Origin: Zeus faber
Taxonomy: Eukaryota; Chordata; Actinopteri; Zeiformes; Zeidae
Direction of reading: 5' to 3'
NCBI GenBank assembly: GCA_960531495.1
Contig: OY482859.1
Span: 18,516,286-18,580,285, forward strand
DNA: 64,000 nt
Shown: one piece after another, positions 24,104 through 39,494 of the stretch
Position numbering within the stretch: the stretch's first letter is position 1
Layout of the letters: each line of letters opens with the position of its first letter
Made by a program: the position numbers and the translations under genes
The notes under the pieces: model-generated
Databases searched by the model: none
The model's input: only the letters and a program-made list of their open reading frames with translations
What the model was told of the DNA's origin: nothing

Positions 24104-24856
24104 TGAGTGGTCCCTTTATGAGCACAATAGGTATCTCCACTGTTAGAGTACTCTTGTTTTTTTTCTTTTGTCTCGGTTAATGTCATCTGTCGTACGGTTG
24201 AAGGTTGAATGTTGACCTCATGATTAACACATTTGCAGTCTAGATGTTGTAACCACTCAAACCTGCAGGAAGTACTGTATAGTTTGGGGTCTTCCCCAGC
24301 CGTGTGTGGTGCTTTTAGCTCAAACCTTGTCCGCATAAAACCAAATAATATAGGCTACTTTTAATCCTACAGAACTCTAGTTTATATGCTTGGAAACCAA
24401 AGGACTATTGGAAGTGTATTAATGAGATATTGTTGTGCATATTCCTATGAAGATGTATTTACTATGAAATAAGAAAAATATGTAGATGTATTCCCAACAA
24501 ATAACAAAAAGAGAGCACCCCCGAGAAGATGTATATGAAAACGTCATACAATGATATTATGTTTTGGCCAATGATCTTTCTGCTCCAATGGTATTTTCCG
24601 TCATGATTACAGGTATTCCCTTACAGTAAGGAGAGAGGCTGCTTTGATCAGCCTATCAGAAGAATACACTCTTTCATCTTTGCATGGAATCTTCGTTTAA
24701 AGGGAGGTCGAGGATCAAGGTGCATGCAGAGCATTGGCACTTCCCTTCCCGTTGTTTGGTGTTCATGGAGAGCATTGTGAGTAAGAACACCAACATCAAT
24801 CTCCAATTAATATGCAGTGAGAATATCTATTATTGAGAGCCAAGAAACAAGGTGCA
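24104..24856. other. No recognisable feature
   Basis: Ordinary AT-rich DNA leading up to the tetranucleotide array. No motif or repeat partner was seen. Confidence 0.45.
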
Positions 24857-25541
<685 letters not shown>

Positions 25542-26810
25542 AGTAAACAAAGCTGTTGTAGTCTGGATTGTTCCATTTTTTTCAACAGTGGATTTATATA
25601 GGTTTTTAAACTCAGATGTTATATATACAGGCTATAATATAATACAAGATTTCTAAGATAATGTAAGATATTACAATATTACCTGTTTTCATTTGAAATT
25701 AAATCATACGGATTTCAAAATCATAAACAACCTTCAGGTGTTCACCACTGCAAGCCAAACAAAAATCTATAGTTTGCTCTCCTCAATGAAAGCTATTTTT
25801 GATTTCTGACAACAGTGCATTTACTAAGCTGTTTGTTGATTTAAGAGGTTTACACTGCAGGCGTAGTGGTCATAGAAGCATCACAAACATAAATGTGGAA
25901 TTTTAAAAATGTGTCTGTTATAGGAGCAGCTGTCATCCGACTGGGCCTCCTTATCTTCAAGACCCAGTTTGTCTGACGGCTGGCAGTTTGGTCTTCAGAT
26001 AAGAAAGGCCAATCAAAAGCCTAAATCGATTGTACAATCCCAGGTAGCATCCGGAGGCTGTTTCCTTGCTGCGCTACTGGATGCTGGCTGCTATTACATC
26101 ACTAGTTTTCTACCAAACTTCTGTGCTGGGTCGAGTCCGTTCTGGGACTGACCTTGCACGCCAACCTCTCCAATGGCGTGTGTATGTGCACAGCTATAGG
26201 CATGCACATTTGTTAATATGTATATGTGAGTGCATGTGTCTGTCTGATACAAAAATATCAATTCCTGTTACTGTGGGTGATAGGGCTCATAAAATTATAT
26301 TCTCCTCTATGGTGCACATCAGTCTAACCACGCCGGGCAAGAGCTAGGGCTAGAAGCAAGACAGTGCCACTGACAAGTATGAACTAAGCTCAAAGCTAAA
26401 TTATTTATGTAGGGAGACCAGCTGATAAATGTTGGCAATGCAGGTCAATGCATTACAGAGATGTGAGGTAGGATTTATTATGCATTGGGTGTGATAAAGG
26501 CCATTGATTGTCTCCAACAAGGTCACATATAGGAGCCTTTTTTCACCGAAAAGGCTCTGTCTCTTGTGGCAACAATGTTATGCTATCATTTGGAGGTACC
26601 ATGCAATAAGGTTAATTACTGTAAATCTGTGGAAAGAAATTGTGAAACAGTCCTGCATCTACCGAGGATACAGAGCGATAATTGTCTGTATTTATTTAAG
26701 GGGATGTCTAACGTTTACATTATTCATGTGGCTGTGGAAAATGCAATGGCAGTGCTAATATAATATTGACCTAACCCCAACACTTTATGAATGGCAATAA
26801 AAGGACAGCT

Positions 26811-26812
<2 letters not shown>
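25542..26812. other. No recognisable feature
   Basis: Unremarkable sequence with a small hairpin, GAGCCTTTTTTCACCGAAAAGGCTC, near 26532-26556. No coding or element evidence. Confidence 0.4.
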
Positions 26813-26848
<36 letters not shown>

Positions 26849-26887
26849 ACACACACGCACACACAAACACACACTCAAACACACACT

Positions 26888-26966
<79 letters not shown>

Positions 26967-26972
26967 ACACAC
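26813..26972. repeat. CA microsatellite, left of inserted element
   Basis: A (CA)n tract of about 160 bases with scattered G and A variants. It ends exactly at the start of the hAT-like element at 26973 and resumes at 27653, so both tracts may derive from one array split by insertion. Confidence 0.95.
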
Positions 26973-29566
<2,594 letters not shown>

Positions 29567-29802
29567 TCAACCTATTTTGCCATGAAAGCATGTTGCGGCA
29601 CAGAAGTGACAGTAGACAGGACGTTCCACGCCGCTCCTCTTGGTAAGTGTTACTGAACAGCTGGCAGTCAGTACCGCCGCAGCATCTCCATAAACGTAGT
29701 CATCCTCCGGCAAACTCTTCAAAATGAGCTCTACAGATCTTTCATAGAAGGTAGAAAATGGTTTTGTAGTTAATGTAAGGTGGGGACGGTGCCAAAGGAA
29801 AT
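29567..29802 (-). CDS. Exon-like open frame of unknown identity
   Basis: On the minus strand a good splice-acceptor sequence (ATTTGCAG, ending at 29803) is followed by about 77 sense codons ending in TGA at 29567-29569. The product includes TTKPFSTFYERSVELILK, LPEDDYVYGDAAAVLTAS, TKRSGVERPVYCHFC and FHGKIG, a balanced composition with a CxxC pair, unlike the low-complexity frames elsewhere. No ATG lies in the frame, so it would be a last or internal exon or a pseudogene piece. I do not recognise the family. Against it, a single 77-codon open stretch can arise by chance, and a donor-like CTTGGTAAGTG lies on the opposite strand at 29638-29648. No neighbouring exon was found. Confidence 0.3.
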
Positions 29803-32037
29803 CTGCAAATCATTTATGTTTCCCACTCTGCTGTCATTCATTATTGCTCTGTACAATTTCTTCAAAGTTTAAGTAAGATTAATCATACGCCACAAACATT
29901 TCCCCTAAACCAGTTAATTAAGGGGTTAGTATAAAAGAAAAATTCTTGGCAGGCTGTATGAGATTGCTGTAGGCAAGATAACTCAAAGCCACTCAGGTAG
30001 CCACTACAAAGCAGAGGAGTTGGGCAAGGTGGATTCTGTCTTTCCTGTCCAACTAGCTACTTATAAAGATGACTGGATTATTGACACAGAATAAATGACC
30101 TATCACTTAAAAACAAACTTCAGAACAAAAACCTTCAGAGAGCTTCCTTATTCTGCAATTTCATCAGTGCTTAAAAGGTTCTAAGAACCTGTTTGGTCCC
30201 AGATCTGGGACCTACGGGATAGATCATTATGTCCTTGTCAGCTTATTTTGAAATTCAGCCAGTTTTATTGATGTGTAAACATCTAGCAGAGAAAGGGGAC
30301 TTCTCATGTAGCACGGATGAACAAAGGCCCAAGGACAACCATCCAAGAGAACATCTGAATCCTGCTGGACCCGGATCCTCTGAGGTGCCTAAACAGGCTG
30401 CTTTGACAATGGAAAAACAATTAACTTAATGTGGATAACCTTTGATAGCGCAGTGCAAAAAAAAAAAAAAAAAAAAAGGTCAGCCATATATTCCTATAGA
30501 CCTTGTGCCTCTTGGTGGGCAATCCATAATAAAGTTCTGGGTGCTTTAACCATAACATCAAATCCAAAAGCTGTCTCCTTCCACTGCAATTAAATATATT
30601 TATGTTTTACAAGCAATGACTATAAAAGTAGAGTCTATCTTTTTTTCATTTTGTTGCAACATAAGAAATCCGTGCATCCAACTTGTTCTTAAAAAGTTGA
30701 CTGTATGGTAATGTAAAAAGCGTTGGTCTGGAACAGGGTACAATGTCTTTATACGTATAAACTACAGTACATAGAAAGTGTAGTTTTAGCACCCTGCATA
30801 TAGAGGACTCTTAACATTTGAAAATAACATTCTACTCTTCAGAAAAACATCTATTTTCTATAACCTTTTATATAACCTGGTAGATCACTTATTTGAGGCT
30901 TATTTTTAAGAAAGTACATTGAAGTCAAACTAACAAGATATGTGTGATGATAATATTTTTGAAAGAATAGCCAGGTTATATTAAGGAGGAAATGACAGCC
31001 TAGCCAGTTGGACATCTTGTCAGCCTGCCAAATGTGCAGGTTCTCGGTCTGCAAATTTGATGAATTCTCAACTCATGCAGTGTGAATGCCAAAAAAAATG
31101 AACAGGGATCAATGAGACAGAGTTTTCCCCCAATCATCAGAGAATTCCAATTATCAGCTACAGCACCTCTTTGCTGAATACATTATTGTTGGAGACATAA
31201 ATGGATTAATAAATGCAAGATAAATGCCACTCCTACCATGAATAAACATGGTCAATGTTTAGCCTAAGCTCTCTCTTTCTTCTTTTGACGATATCAGGCC
31301 ACATCTTAACACGCCGGTGCGGCAGCGCTACAGAGGCACTGCCACGGCCGATGCTGTCCATCAGACAGAAAGGGGCATGACGGGCAGGGATCCAAGCAGG
31401 CCCAAAGAGAATCCCAGCCTGCTGTTGTTACGGGCTTCTCATTTTCAAGGACCTTTAGAGATCAAAGACTAACACACAACAAGAAAGGCCGGGAAACAGG
31501 GAGTGAGGAGGAGATAGATGGAATAGAGGGAGAAATTGCGCGGCGCACAGGAAGGATGCCCGTGAAGAGAAAGAACCTAAGCAGCATTCCACTGATTACC
31601 CAACGCTGAGGCCTCCTACTGAGCTGAAGGAAGGCGTCAAAGGGATTTCCTGGAGAACGTCTGTGAAACATCCACTATAACTCAGCCCGGCCTCCTCCAT
31701 CCGGAACCACATGAAGCATCTTCCGGCCTCGACTGCATCCCCTTTTCATGTTACATTTTGTAGTGTGGAAATGTTTTCCTTTGATAAACTAAAAAAAGAC
31801 CTTTTGCTCTGGGGAATTGTCGAAGTAGCCTCCCTCTCAGACTCTCTCAGTCTTTCTCGTGCTCATGCTCTCTTAACAGGAATAAAAAAAGATACATGGT
31901 GTTCCAATGCTGGCCAGCAGTGTTGTTTGAACTCGGCGAAATACAAAATGGGAACTTGTACTATAGATTAATAAATACTGAGCCAAGAAGTTACAAAACA
32001 AACAAGACTATCCTAAAATGCACAACTAAATGATAAC
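29803..32037. other. No recognisable feature
   Basis: There is a poly-A run at about 30456-30478. The plus frames 30229-30429 and 31711-31971 have no motif. Nothing else was identified. Confidence 0.4.
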
Positions 32038-32695
32038 TAGAGATGCACCGGTCGACCGGGCCATCAATCAGATTATTTTGGCCGGTTTTATTTTTTTGTT
32101 TTCTTTTCTGACGTTTTTTCTCCATCAGTCAAGTCGAATCAACTTTATTTCTATAGCCCTTAATCACAATACAGTCTCAAAGGGCCTCACAAACCCACAT
32201 TTCACCAACCCACGCTTGGGAGCGCCGAATACGAACAAGTAGTTAAAAAAGTAGATTCAAGCGGAATCGAAAGCTAATGTATATTTAACTTTTGAAGCTA
32301 TGATTTGTAATAAAAAACTGTGAGTGAATCTAAAGTAGTTTAAGCCATACAACTTCACCAAATATAGCAGAAGTCCTCAGAGCACTACGGAGCACAGCAC
32401 TTGTCGTGGCGGACCAGTGGCGTCACTGCGCCGGGACACAGGAGAGCGGACAAGGACGATGTATATGGACGTATGAGCGCAAGATTTCTCTAAAAAATGC
32501 ACAAACAATTTATAGACATTTTGGTGTCATTGCCCTTCCACCTGGTGCGGTTAAAGAGAAAATCAACATCTTGTTTATGTATTCTTTCTTTCTTGTCTGT
32601 TGCTTAGAAAAAGGGGAAAGAAACGGCCCATTTGCTTGTAAAAAAAAGAACGGCAATCGGAATCGGCCATGAAAAATCATGATCGGTTCTTCCTA
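32038..32695. mobile_element. Non-autonomous hAT element
   Basis: The left end TAGAGATGCACCGGTCGACC and the right end (inverted) TAGGAAGAACCGATCATGAT share a hAT-type 'TAGAGATGCACCGATC' terminus seen in many fish hATs. The interior contains CAACTTTATTTCTATAGCCC and a CAAAGGGCCTCACAAA block (32135-32190), a dispersed-repeat signature that also recurs in diverged form at 49546-49590. The flanking octamers do not match well, so the right boundary is approximate. There is no transposase. Confidence 0.55.
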
Positions 32696-35368
32696 ATGCA
32701 TGTTTTTGGCCAGTGTACAAGAGCTATGAAAGAAGGTTTAGGTCATGTTCAAATGGTTCAAAAACAACTGTTATTTTTTTGGATCGCCAATGAAAAATAT
32801 ATAAATGTTACACATACACAAAACACAAAGAAAATTGACACTCATTTTCTTCTAACACTCATGTGAAACCATTAAACAGTACGGCACATCAATAAACTCA
32901 GAAACGTGTAACTGCTTTTCCTTTATCTAGTAAATAAAGTTTAAGTCCATTACAAATTGTTCCACAAAGAAATCCCTGACCCAGCAATTTGGTGCAAAAA
33001 GGTAGAAATCTATTCGTCTACACCTGAATAGCTTTGCGGCTCACTGAACACATGAGGGAAAACAGGAAGAGACAGAAGATAAGAGTAAAGGAGGGACGCT
33101 GGTGGGAGCAAGAGTTGGGAGGAAATCGAAGACGCAAGCTGGGTTCAATTTAGAGGCTTCCCACAGGAAATGGAGTGACCTGTATTTTCTACAATAGAGG
33201 TCAGCCCTGCCTTCATACTGAGGACATACTGATACTGACGACCCCTGCCTTGATGTGCACATCCAGGGGAAAAAGCAAAAGGTCCCTGTAGTGTGCAGGA
33301 CCCCCTAAATGACCCAGCTGGTGGGTTCTTATTACAACTGCCTCGCTACGCCACAGCCTTACAATCGGCACTTCACAGCAAGCAACAACACTAGCAATCA
33401 GAAAAGCTATCAAACTTAGAGGAAGATACTATGAAGCCAGTCAACCAAAGAAATTCAGCCAATTCTTTATCTCCCCATTTTCTAATTTCCCCAGCCAAAT
33501 GTGATGATAAAAAGGTACCTTTGTGGACAGCATGATTCCGAAACTACATGATTTCACAAAATAACCCAGGGTAAATCAGCCCGGGTCCTTCAATTACAAA
33601 CATTACAATAAATACATTTGATGGTTTGTCTAACTGAAGGACTGTAGCCTAATAAGGGTGATCTTTAAGAAAACAGAGTAAATTGGACTGAGATTTTGCC
33701 ATCTATATAAACTGTAATGGAGTAGCTGAATAAAGAGCTAGTATAAATTAAGTTACAACCTTGGCAAAAATAACATAATTAAAATGCTATTTCCTCTTTA
33801 TCTCCCCTCGGAAATTTCAAGTATTATCAACCACTATACTATATTGTGTAGCCTTGTGCTAACTGTACCTATTCGCAATATGCCCGCACACCTGTTGCTG
33901 TGGAAACATTAAACCTACTAAAGGGAAAAAAAACAACAATCAAACAAACTGACAGACAAACATGACCTTTCATTTTCACTGATTGCCCCAGAGGAGCTAA
34001 TGAACATTTCCGTAAACATTTGCAATTGGAGGGAGTCGTTTTAATTACGCTCCACAGAGAGGGCTGTACTGGGTTAGGAGCTCAAATGAAGATAAGCATT
34101 TAATCAGGCATGACCTTGTGTTCGATTGGGTGAATTCTCTCGGCGCTGACATCCATGAAAACAGCATTGACACAAAATGTATTTGTGCAGTGTCAAAAAC
34201 ACATCAAAATGTGACAAACACCTTTTATGTTTGACGGTGGCAGCCCAATCACCCCAATAAAACGCATCCTAATCCATAAGAGAAAGTCTTAATCCAGCCA
34301 GTGTTCTAATGAGGTCGAAATATTCTGAGGGGGATTCTGCAGCCTTCGCATCAGGAGCTCTGAGCTACAGTCTTAAGGTTGCACCGGGAAAGAGCATATC
34401 CTTGTGAAGGATACAAACACATCATGTAAATGGACTACTTACAGCAAGCATCCGCTGACATTTAAAATCATAAATGTATTAACCAATATTATTTATATAT
34501 ATTTCTTTCTGGATGTAGACCTACTTTTGTAATGACGGCGCTTTTGAAAAAATATCGGGAGCCTGAGCCTTGATTCATGTAGGCCTTTCATAATTACTTT
34601 GAGTTAAAAAAAACCAAAACTAAAAAAAATCATTTCTGTTACAAAAGGAAAAAATACAGACTGGAAATAAAACATTCAAACAATGTCCAAATTTAAGCCA
34701 TCCCATCCAGCGGACTTTGAAAATCGGTATTGTGCAGTCCTAGCAGCAGGAGGTGAGAGAGGGTTAACTCAAATTATGTTTCAGTCAGAGATAAGGAGGG
34801 AATGATTACACCAGTGTATCCAATTGTCCCCATCATTATAGCCCCTTATAATGTCACTGGCTGTCTTCAGATTACTACTCTCTTCACTCCTATGCACTGT
34901 AATTCATTAACAGTGCTTTCTGACTGATGGCACTGGTTACTTCACCGCCTGTGCTGCTCAAATACAGTGAGAGTATCCACTGAGGCACTGCTGCTCTGTC
35001 CTGAGTGATGGCATATTGCATGTGGGCACCACGCTGTGCCAATGGCAGCAGTGGCACAAGGCAGAGAGGATTATTCCTGCCGACAGGGGCATTAAATGTG
35101 TAGCAGGCTACTGGAGGCCTTAGCTGATGCTCTCTTGTCTCTCTTGGTTCGGCACCAGTTGAGAAGCAGCCCCTCTAAGCTGAGGGGAGCTCACAGTACT
35201 GAGAGTTCTGTACCATTCATTAAGGGCTAAGGGTGTCACACCAGCTTAGGACCCTTGTCCCCTGTCTGCCGGGGCTTCGTGTTGTACTCTCCTGCCACTG
35301 CTTTTCAAGGCCGGCTGACTCAGAATCTCAGGTCTTCTCCTTACATAGCGAGTATTCTATGTTGGCAT
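32696..35368. other. Mostly featureless; possible conserved block and a hAT end
   Basis: TCGGTATTGTGCAGTCCTA at 34723-34741 is a hAT terminus in reverse (TAGGACTGCACAATACCGA) with no visible partner. The 33960-34340 stretch (GCTAATGAACATTTCC, TTTTAATTACGCTCC) looks like conserved non-coding DNA by texture alone. No gene was recognised. Confidence 0.35.
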
Positions 35369-36013
35369 TAGGGATGTTAACGACACAGTTTTTTGCTAGT
35401 CGATGCGTCGGAAGCATTAACCGATTAGTCGTCGTTGTTAGGTGCAGGAGGATGTCGCAAATGCATTTATTTGGATGCATTTGCGAATGTAGGCTAAAAT
35501 AAATACATCAATTAATCATAATGAATTAGATATTCAGCAATAAAAACGCTAGAGAACTGCGTGGTTTTACCCACACGTGATGGCAGTGTGACAGAGTGAG
35601 ATGATGACAAAGCAGCGTCTGAAATGAAACCTCATACAGTATATGTGATGTGCGTGCATTATGGGACAGGGCAGGAGGCAGTTTACATCCCAGGCACAAA
35701 AACAAATCTCTATGATAAGGCCCCGCCTCGCGAATTCTTAGAAAGAATTCTGAGAAAGCAAAACTCCTGCAGCGCACACCACCACCCGCACACGCACGCT
35801 CGGCTTCCTCGCCCACACCGCCACATGCACACGCACTCTTCTCCCTCTACCATTTGGAAAACAGTACCATTGTTTTTTTTTATTTTACATTGAACGTTTT
35901 GAATAGGCTATAAACAGTAACGTTTGTATAACATTAAAAAAAAAAAAACATTTTAGATTTTACTTTTTACCTTCGACCCTTGGTCGATTATTCTACAGAT
36001 TTTAGCATCCCTA
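35369..36013. mobile_element. Non-autonomous hAT element with 8-bp target duplication
   Basis: The left end TAGGGATGTTAACGAC and the right end, inverted, TAGGGATGCTAAAATC form terminal repeats. The flanking octamers GTTGGCAT (35361-35368) and GTTTGCAT (36014-36021) match at 7 of 8 bases. Subterminal regions are rich in GTCGA/TCGAC-like motifs (GCTAGTCGATGCGTCGG, CTTCGACCCTTGGTCGATTA). At 645 bp it has no transposase. Frames 35526-35816 and 35624-35893 lie inside it and are not genes. Confidence 0.85.
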
Positions 36014-36021
36014 GTTTGCAT

Positions 36022-37590
36022 GTGTTTAATAATCACTCAATATCAATGCTTTTGCAAACAGGTTGATTGCATGCTTCTGTGTCTATGGCTGGTGGATAAT
36101 CTATCATGTTTTTTCATGAAACGAAAGAATAAAAGAAAACTCTGCACCCTTTAGCAAGTACTTTAGAAGCAAATCTTTGATAAGAAACATAAATCATAGA
36201 TAGCTAAAATAAATTGTTTCTGCTTTATATTCAATTAAATACATTTTAATTTGTATCTTGTATTGAGCTGCCAATGTGCACCAATGCTATGGTCCTAAAG
36301 TGCAAAAAACTGTAGAGGTATACGACTGAGCAAGAATCTGTTCAAAAAATCACTGGTCAGCAGCAGCACAATTCTCCAGCACATTTGAAGCTCTACAACT
36401 TTCAAGCCAGGGTAACCAAACATCAGACTGGTTTGATCTTGAAAGGATATAAGCCTAAAGCCCCTCCCGTGTGAGCTGTCCTTCTTTAAAAAGATTCTAA
36501 TCTCAACAGAAATGTCTGGTAAAATAGAGGTCATCTTGCTGGAGCACCCAACAAACAATAGCAGTTGGTTGCGGACCTGAGAGGAATTCTGGGGGGGATT
36601 TGCTCCTCTGTGGCTCATCTCAGAGTGCCCAGGGGACAAAGTGGGCTCCAAGAGCCACGGAACAAACACAGTGAATAGACTTTGCAGATGCTTCTATTTT
36701 CTTGTGCAACAATGTGGAGCATTAAGTGCATTGCTTACAGAAAAATAAAATACATTAATTTGGGACATGGGAGACAGTTTGCAGTTTTCACTTTGCCGCG
36801 GTCATGTTTACTAATAGTCGAGCAGCGGCAGATATTTTTCTTGATCTCCCTTCGCCAATTTAAAGGCTGATAGCACATCCCTTCCTCACAGGCTGCTCAG
36901 GAGTCAGTGTGACACCATACCCATTCTCTGCTTCTGCTTCCCCTCTTGAATTTTGATCAGATTGGTTTATCTAATTTTCCAGTAAATGCTTGAAATGTAT
37001 TCCAGTACACCTTCGTCTCATAAACGTACACAGGGGAATCAGGAGAACGAGATAGAAATGAATAGTTTTGCATTAGATTCACCCTGCCACCCGAGTTGCA
37101 TCACTGCAACTCCAACCATCCGACGGCACTTACAGATTCCAAAAGGCAAAGTGTAGCCTCCGTCTTTAGTGCCTGAAGGGAAATAAAGGTGTCCTACTTC
37201 ATGAAAGAAGCTGGCAAAAATCGGTGTCAAAATTGAAGAAAATATTGTCAAACCTGTGCGAAGGCTTGATGGGGGAACGGTGATACTAAACCTACTTCCT
37301 TTAGCGTTTGTAATATAAATAAATAAAACCGATTTTGTCAAATGTGCCGGTTCAACACTTTTTAAGTGAATGCTAGGGGACTGTGGCGGATCTCCCTACC
37401 ACAAACTGAGCACGCCATTTTCAACCGTGCACACCTAAACCGGACACACAAACAGGCACGTCGTTCTAACCAACATAATTTGGTGCACACAATTAAGTTC
37501 GGGAAAACGATAGCGTCACTTTAAACAATATATGATCCAGCAACAAACCATGATTGCATTTTAAACAGTTTATTATAAATTTAGCAGGGA
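36022..37590. other. No recognisable feature
   Basis: Frames 36295-36669 (minus) and 37039-37341 (minus) are open but have no recognised motif or splice context. Nothing else was identified. Confidence 0.4.
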
Positions 37591-37782
37591 TGTGGGTATG
37601 GTGTGGTTTAAGCAGCCACACCTGTCTTGGCTCTAGGTAATTGCCTCTGACATGTGTCCATCTGCTCTCGGCTTGTTACATCTTGTCACTCTCTACAATA
37701 AACTGGTGTGTTTAAAACATCTCTGCCTGTGTCTCTGTGTCAGAGGGCCCTGAAAGCGGCACACAGGTGGGCGTGTGCCACA
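37591..37782 (+). mobile_element. 5' LTR of a Ty3/gypsy relic
   Basis: The LTR starts TGTGGG, continues GTGGTTTAAGCAGCCACACC, contains ACAATAAACTGGTGTG, and ends GTGTGCCACA, giving the inverted TGTGG/CCACA termini. It is about 190 bp because it lacks roughly 90 bases present in the LTRs at 46711 and 47624. The same LTR family is used by the non-coding elements at 4330 and 46711. Confidence 0.85.
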
Positions 37783-37783
37783 G

Positions 37784-37801
37784 TGGTGCCTGAACAGGGA
37801 G
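37784..37801 (+). other. tRNA primer binding site, lysine-like
   Basis: TGGTGCCTGAACAGGGAG lies two bases after the CCACA end of the LTR. It resembles the complement of the 3' end of lysine tRNA (TGGCGCCCGAACAGGGAC) and is the best conserved of the three sites in the window. Confidence 0.8.
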
Positions 37802-37802
37802 C

Positions 37803-38225
37803 ATGGAAGGAGAGCTGGAGACGAATCGTACCACCGAGCTCAAGGAGGAGCGCGACATCCTCCACTGCCAGCTGGACCGCTTAATTGCCGACATGAGCTC
37901 CCGTGATGACAGGGCAGACCCGCGGCGGCCAGCAAAGCTCCTGGCCCCTGGCCCTGGGTCTCCCTCTTCTCCCTCTCCCGGGAGGACCAGGTCCAACCCA
38001 GCCCTGCACCACCTGCAATGGCCCGGCACCCGGAGCCGCCACCACCGCTGCGTCACCACCGCCGCTGGGAGGTGCCAGAGCATGCCACGACCGACCCAGG
38101 ACCCACACCAGATTCGGCCGGCCGGACGGCTCCCTGGACCAAATCAGTTGGTGGTATGTGGCAGCCAAGGGGGTGTGGTTAAGCCACGGTCTGCAGGTGA
38201 CGGTGCTGGCTTCTTACCACGGTAG
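37803..38225 (+). pseudogene. Gag-like N-terminal fragment
   Basis: A plus-strand frame starts with ATG two bases after the primer binding site. Residues 1-40 are charged and coiled-coil-like (TTELKEERDILHCQLDRLIA), then the frame becomes proline- and arginine-rich and loses any gag character. Position and N-terminus fit the start of gag in a Ty3/gypsy element. No capsid or zinc-knuckle region follows; the sequence jumps to late pol at 38297, so most of gag, protease, reverse transcriptase and RNase H is deleted. Minus-strand frames over the same bases are shadows. Confidence 0.55.
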
Positions 38226-38296
38226 TTCAGTTATACCGGGTCCACCTGATCAGCCTTATTAGCGTTGATTAGTCAGACTCGGCTGGGAGTTTTCTT

Positions 38297-39494
38297 TTGT
38301 GTTATTTTGTCTTGCAGGACAAATTGGGAGGTTGCAGGAGACACCTCCATGCGGACCAGATTGCGAGGCATTCCTGGAAATGGGAGCACATGCCAGTTCA
38401 TTGCATTTTGGGGCGAAATATGCCCCTATTGTATGACTTGATTGAACAAAAAAGATTAACTGTAAAACTGTGTGCAGTGGTAACCAGATCACAGGTTAAA
38501 GCCAGCCTGGACTATGGTCTGTGTGAGAGTGGTTCCAAAGGCCCAAAAAAAATCATGACAACAACATCTATAGGGAAGCAGCAGGGGGCTGCAGATTTGG
38601 AACTTCCAGTCCCTGAACCGCAGAGTTTATATTGGGAACTATCTAATGACATCAGCCAATTGCAAATGGCTGACCCAAGTCGGTCTAAATATTATGAGAA
38701 GGCTGTATAGTATGTAGTGGAGGAAGAGGTTTTGTATGTGAGAAAAGAAGCAGAAGGACGATTGGTTATACCCAGCACTTGTAGGTCACTGGTGTTGCAC
38801 CTTGCACACACAATCCCATTAGCTGTATACTTAGGCTTACAGAAAACATACAGGAGGGTGGCAGGAAGGTTCTACTGGCCTACCATGTAAAAAGATGTGA
38901 AACAATTCTGCCAAACATGTTCACAATGCCAAATCACAGCACACGGCAAAACTCCACATTCTCTCCATTTGAGCTCCTCTATATGGCTGGCCAGTACGAG
39001 GACCCCTGGATCTGCTAAGAAAGGAACGGGAGAAACCAAAATTGCCCACTCCTGAGAGTCTCCTTTATACCGCAGATGAGGGACCATCTGAAGAAGTACC
39101 GCGAGGAGGCCCAAGTGAACCTGGAGCAAGCTCAAAGGGACCAGAAGCAATGGTACAACAAGAGAGCTTGCCAAAGAGAGCTAGAAGTGGGACAAAAAGT
39201 GCCAATTTTCCTTCCTTCCAGTACAACAAGCTGCTTGCTAAGTGGCAGGGGCCCTACCAGGTACTGAGGAAGATGTGGTCAGTGACCTATGAAGTGCTCC
39301 ACCCTGACAAGGGAAAAATCAAGCAGGTCTACCATCTCAAACTGCAGAAGGAGTGGAAGGAGGGGGAGACCCAACTGGCAGAGGTTATGCTTGTGCAGCA
39401 AGTGGAGGAAGAGGACGACGAGGCAGACATTGGCCCGCAGCAACTAGTTGAGCCAACAACCCTTAGCTTGGAGCACCTTCCAGACAGGCAGTAA
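38297..39494 (+). pseudogene. Ty3/gypsy pol remnant: integrase zinc finger and C-terminus
   Basis: The first part (38297-38710) ends in the RNase H to integrase linker, with CAVVTRSQ and a PSRSKYYEKA stretch. After an in-frame stop comes the HHCC zinc-binding domain of integrase (about 38740-38940): LAHTIPLAVYLGLQKTYRR, RFYWPTM, a stop, then DVKQFCQTCSQCQIT. One expected histidine position of the finger is changed (AVYLG where GHLG is usual). The DDE catalytic core is missing: the text jumps to SPFELLY and then, in another frame, to MRDHLKKYREEAQVNLEQAQ. The last frame (to 39494) has NKLLAKWQGPYQVLRK, the GPY/F module, and VYHLKLQKEWKE. Several stops and frame changes make it inactive. No 3' LTR was found downstream. 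Confidence 0.85.

Noticed and set aside
26532-26556. GAGCCTTTTTTCACCGAAAAGGCTC hairpin resembling a bacterial terminator
   Set aside because: Short stem in eukaryotic DNA with no neighbouring gene; chance or decayed repeat.
32669-32866. 65-residue plus frame at a hAT edge
   Set aside because: Starts in the transposon terminus and continues into AT-rich DNA; no motif.
37712-38168. Minus-strand frames of 95-123 residues opposite the gag-like start
   Set aside because: Shadows of the plus-strand gag-like frame, no motifs.
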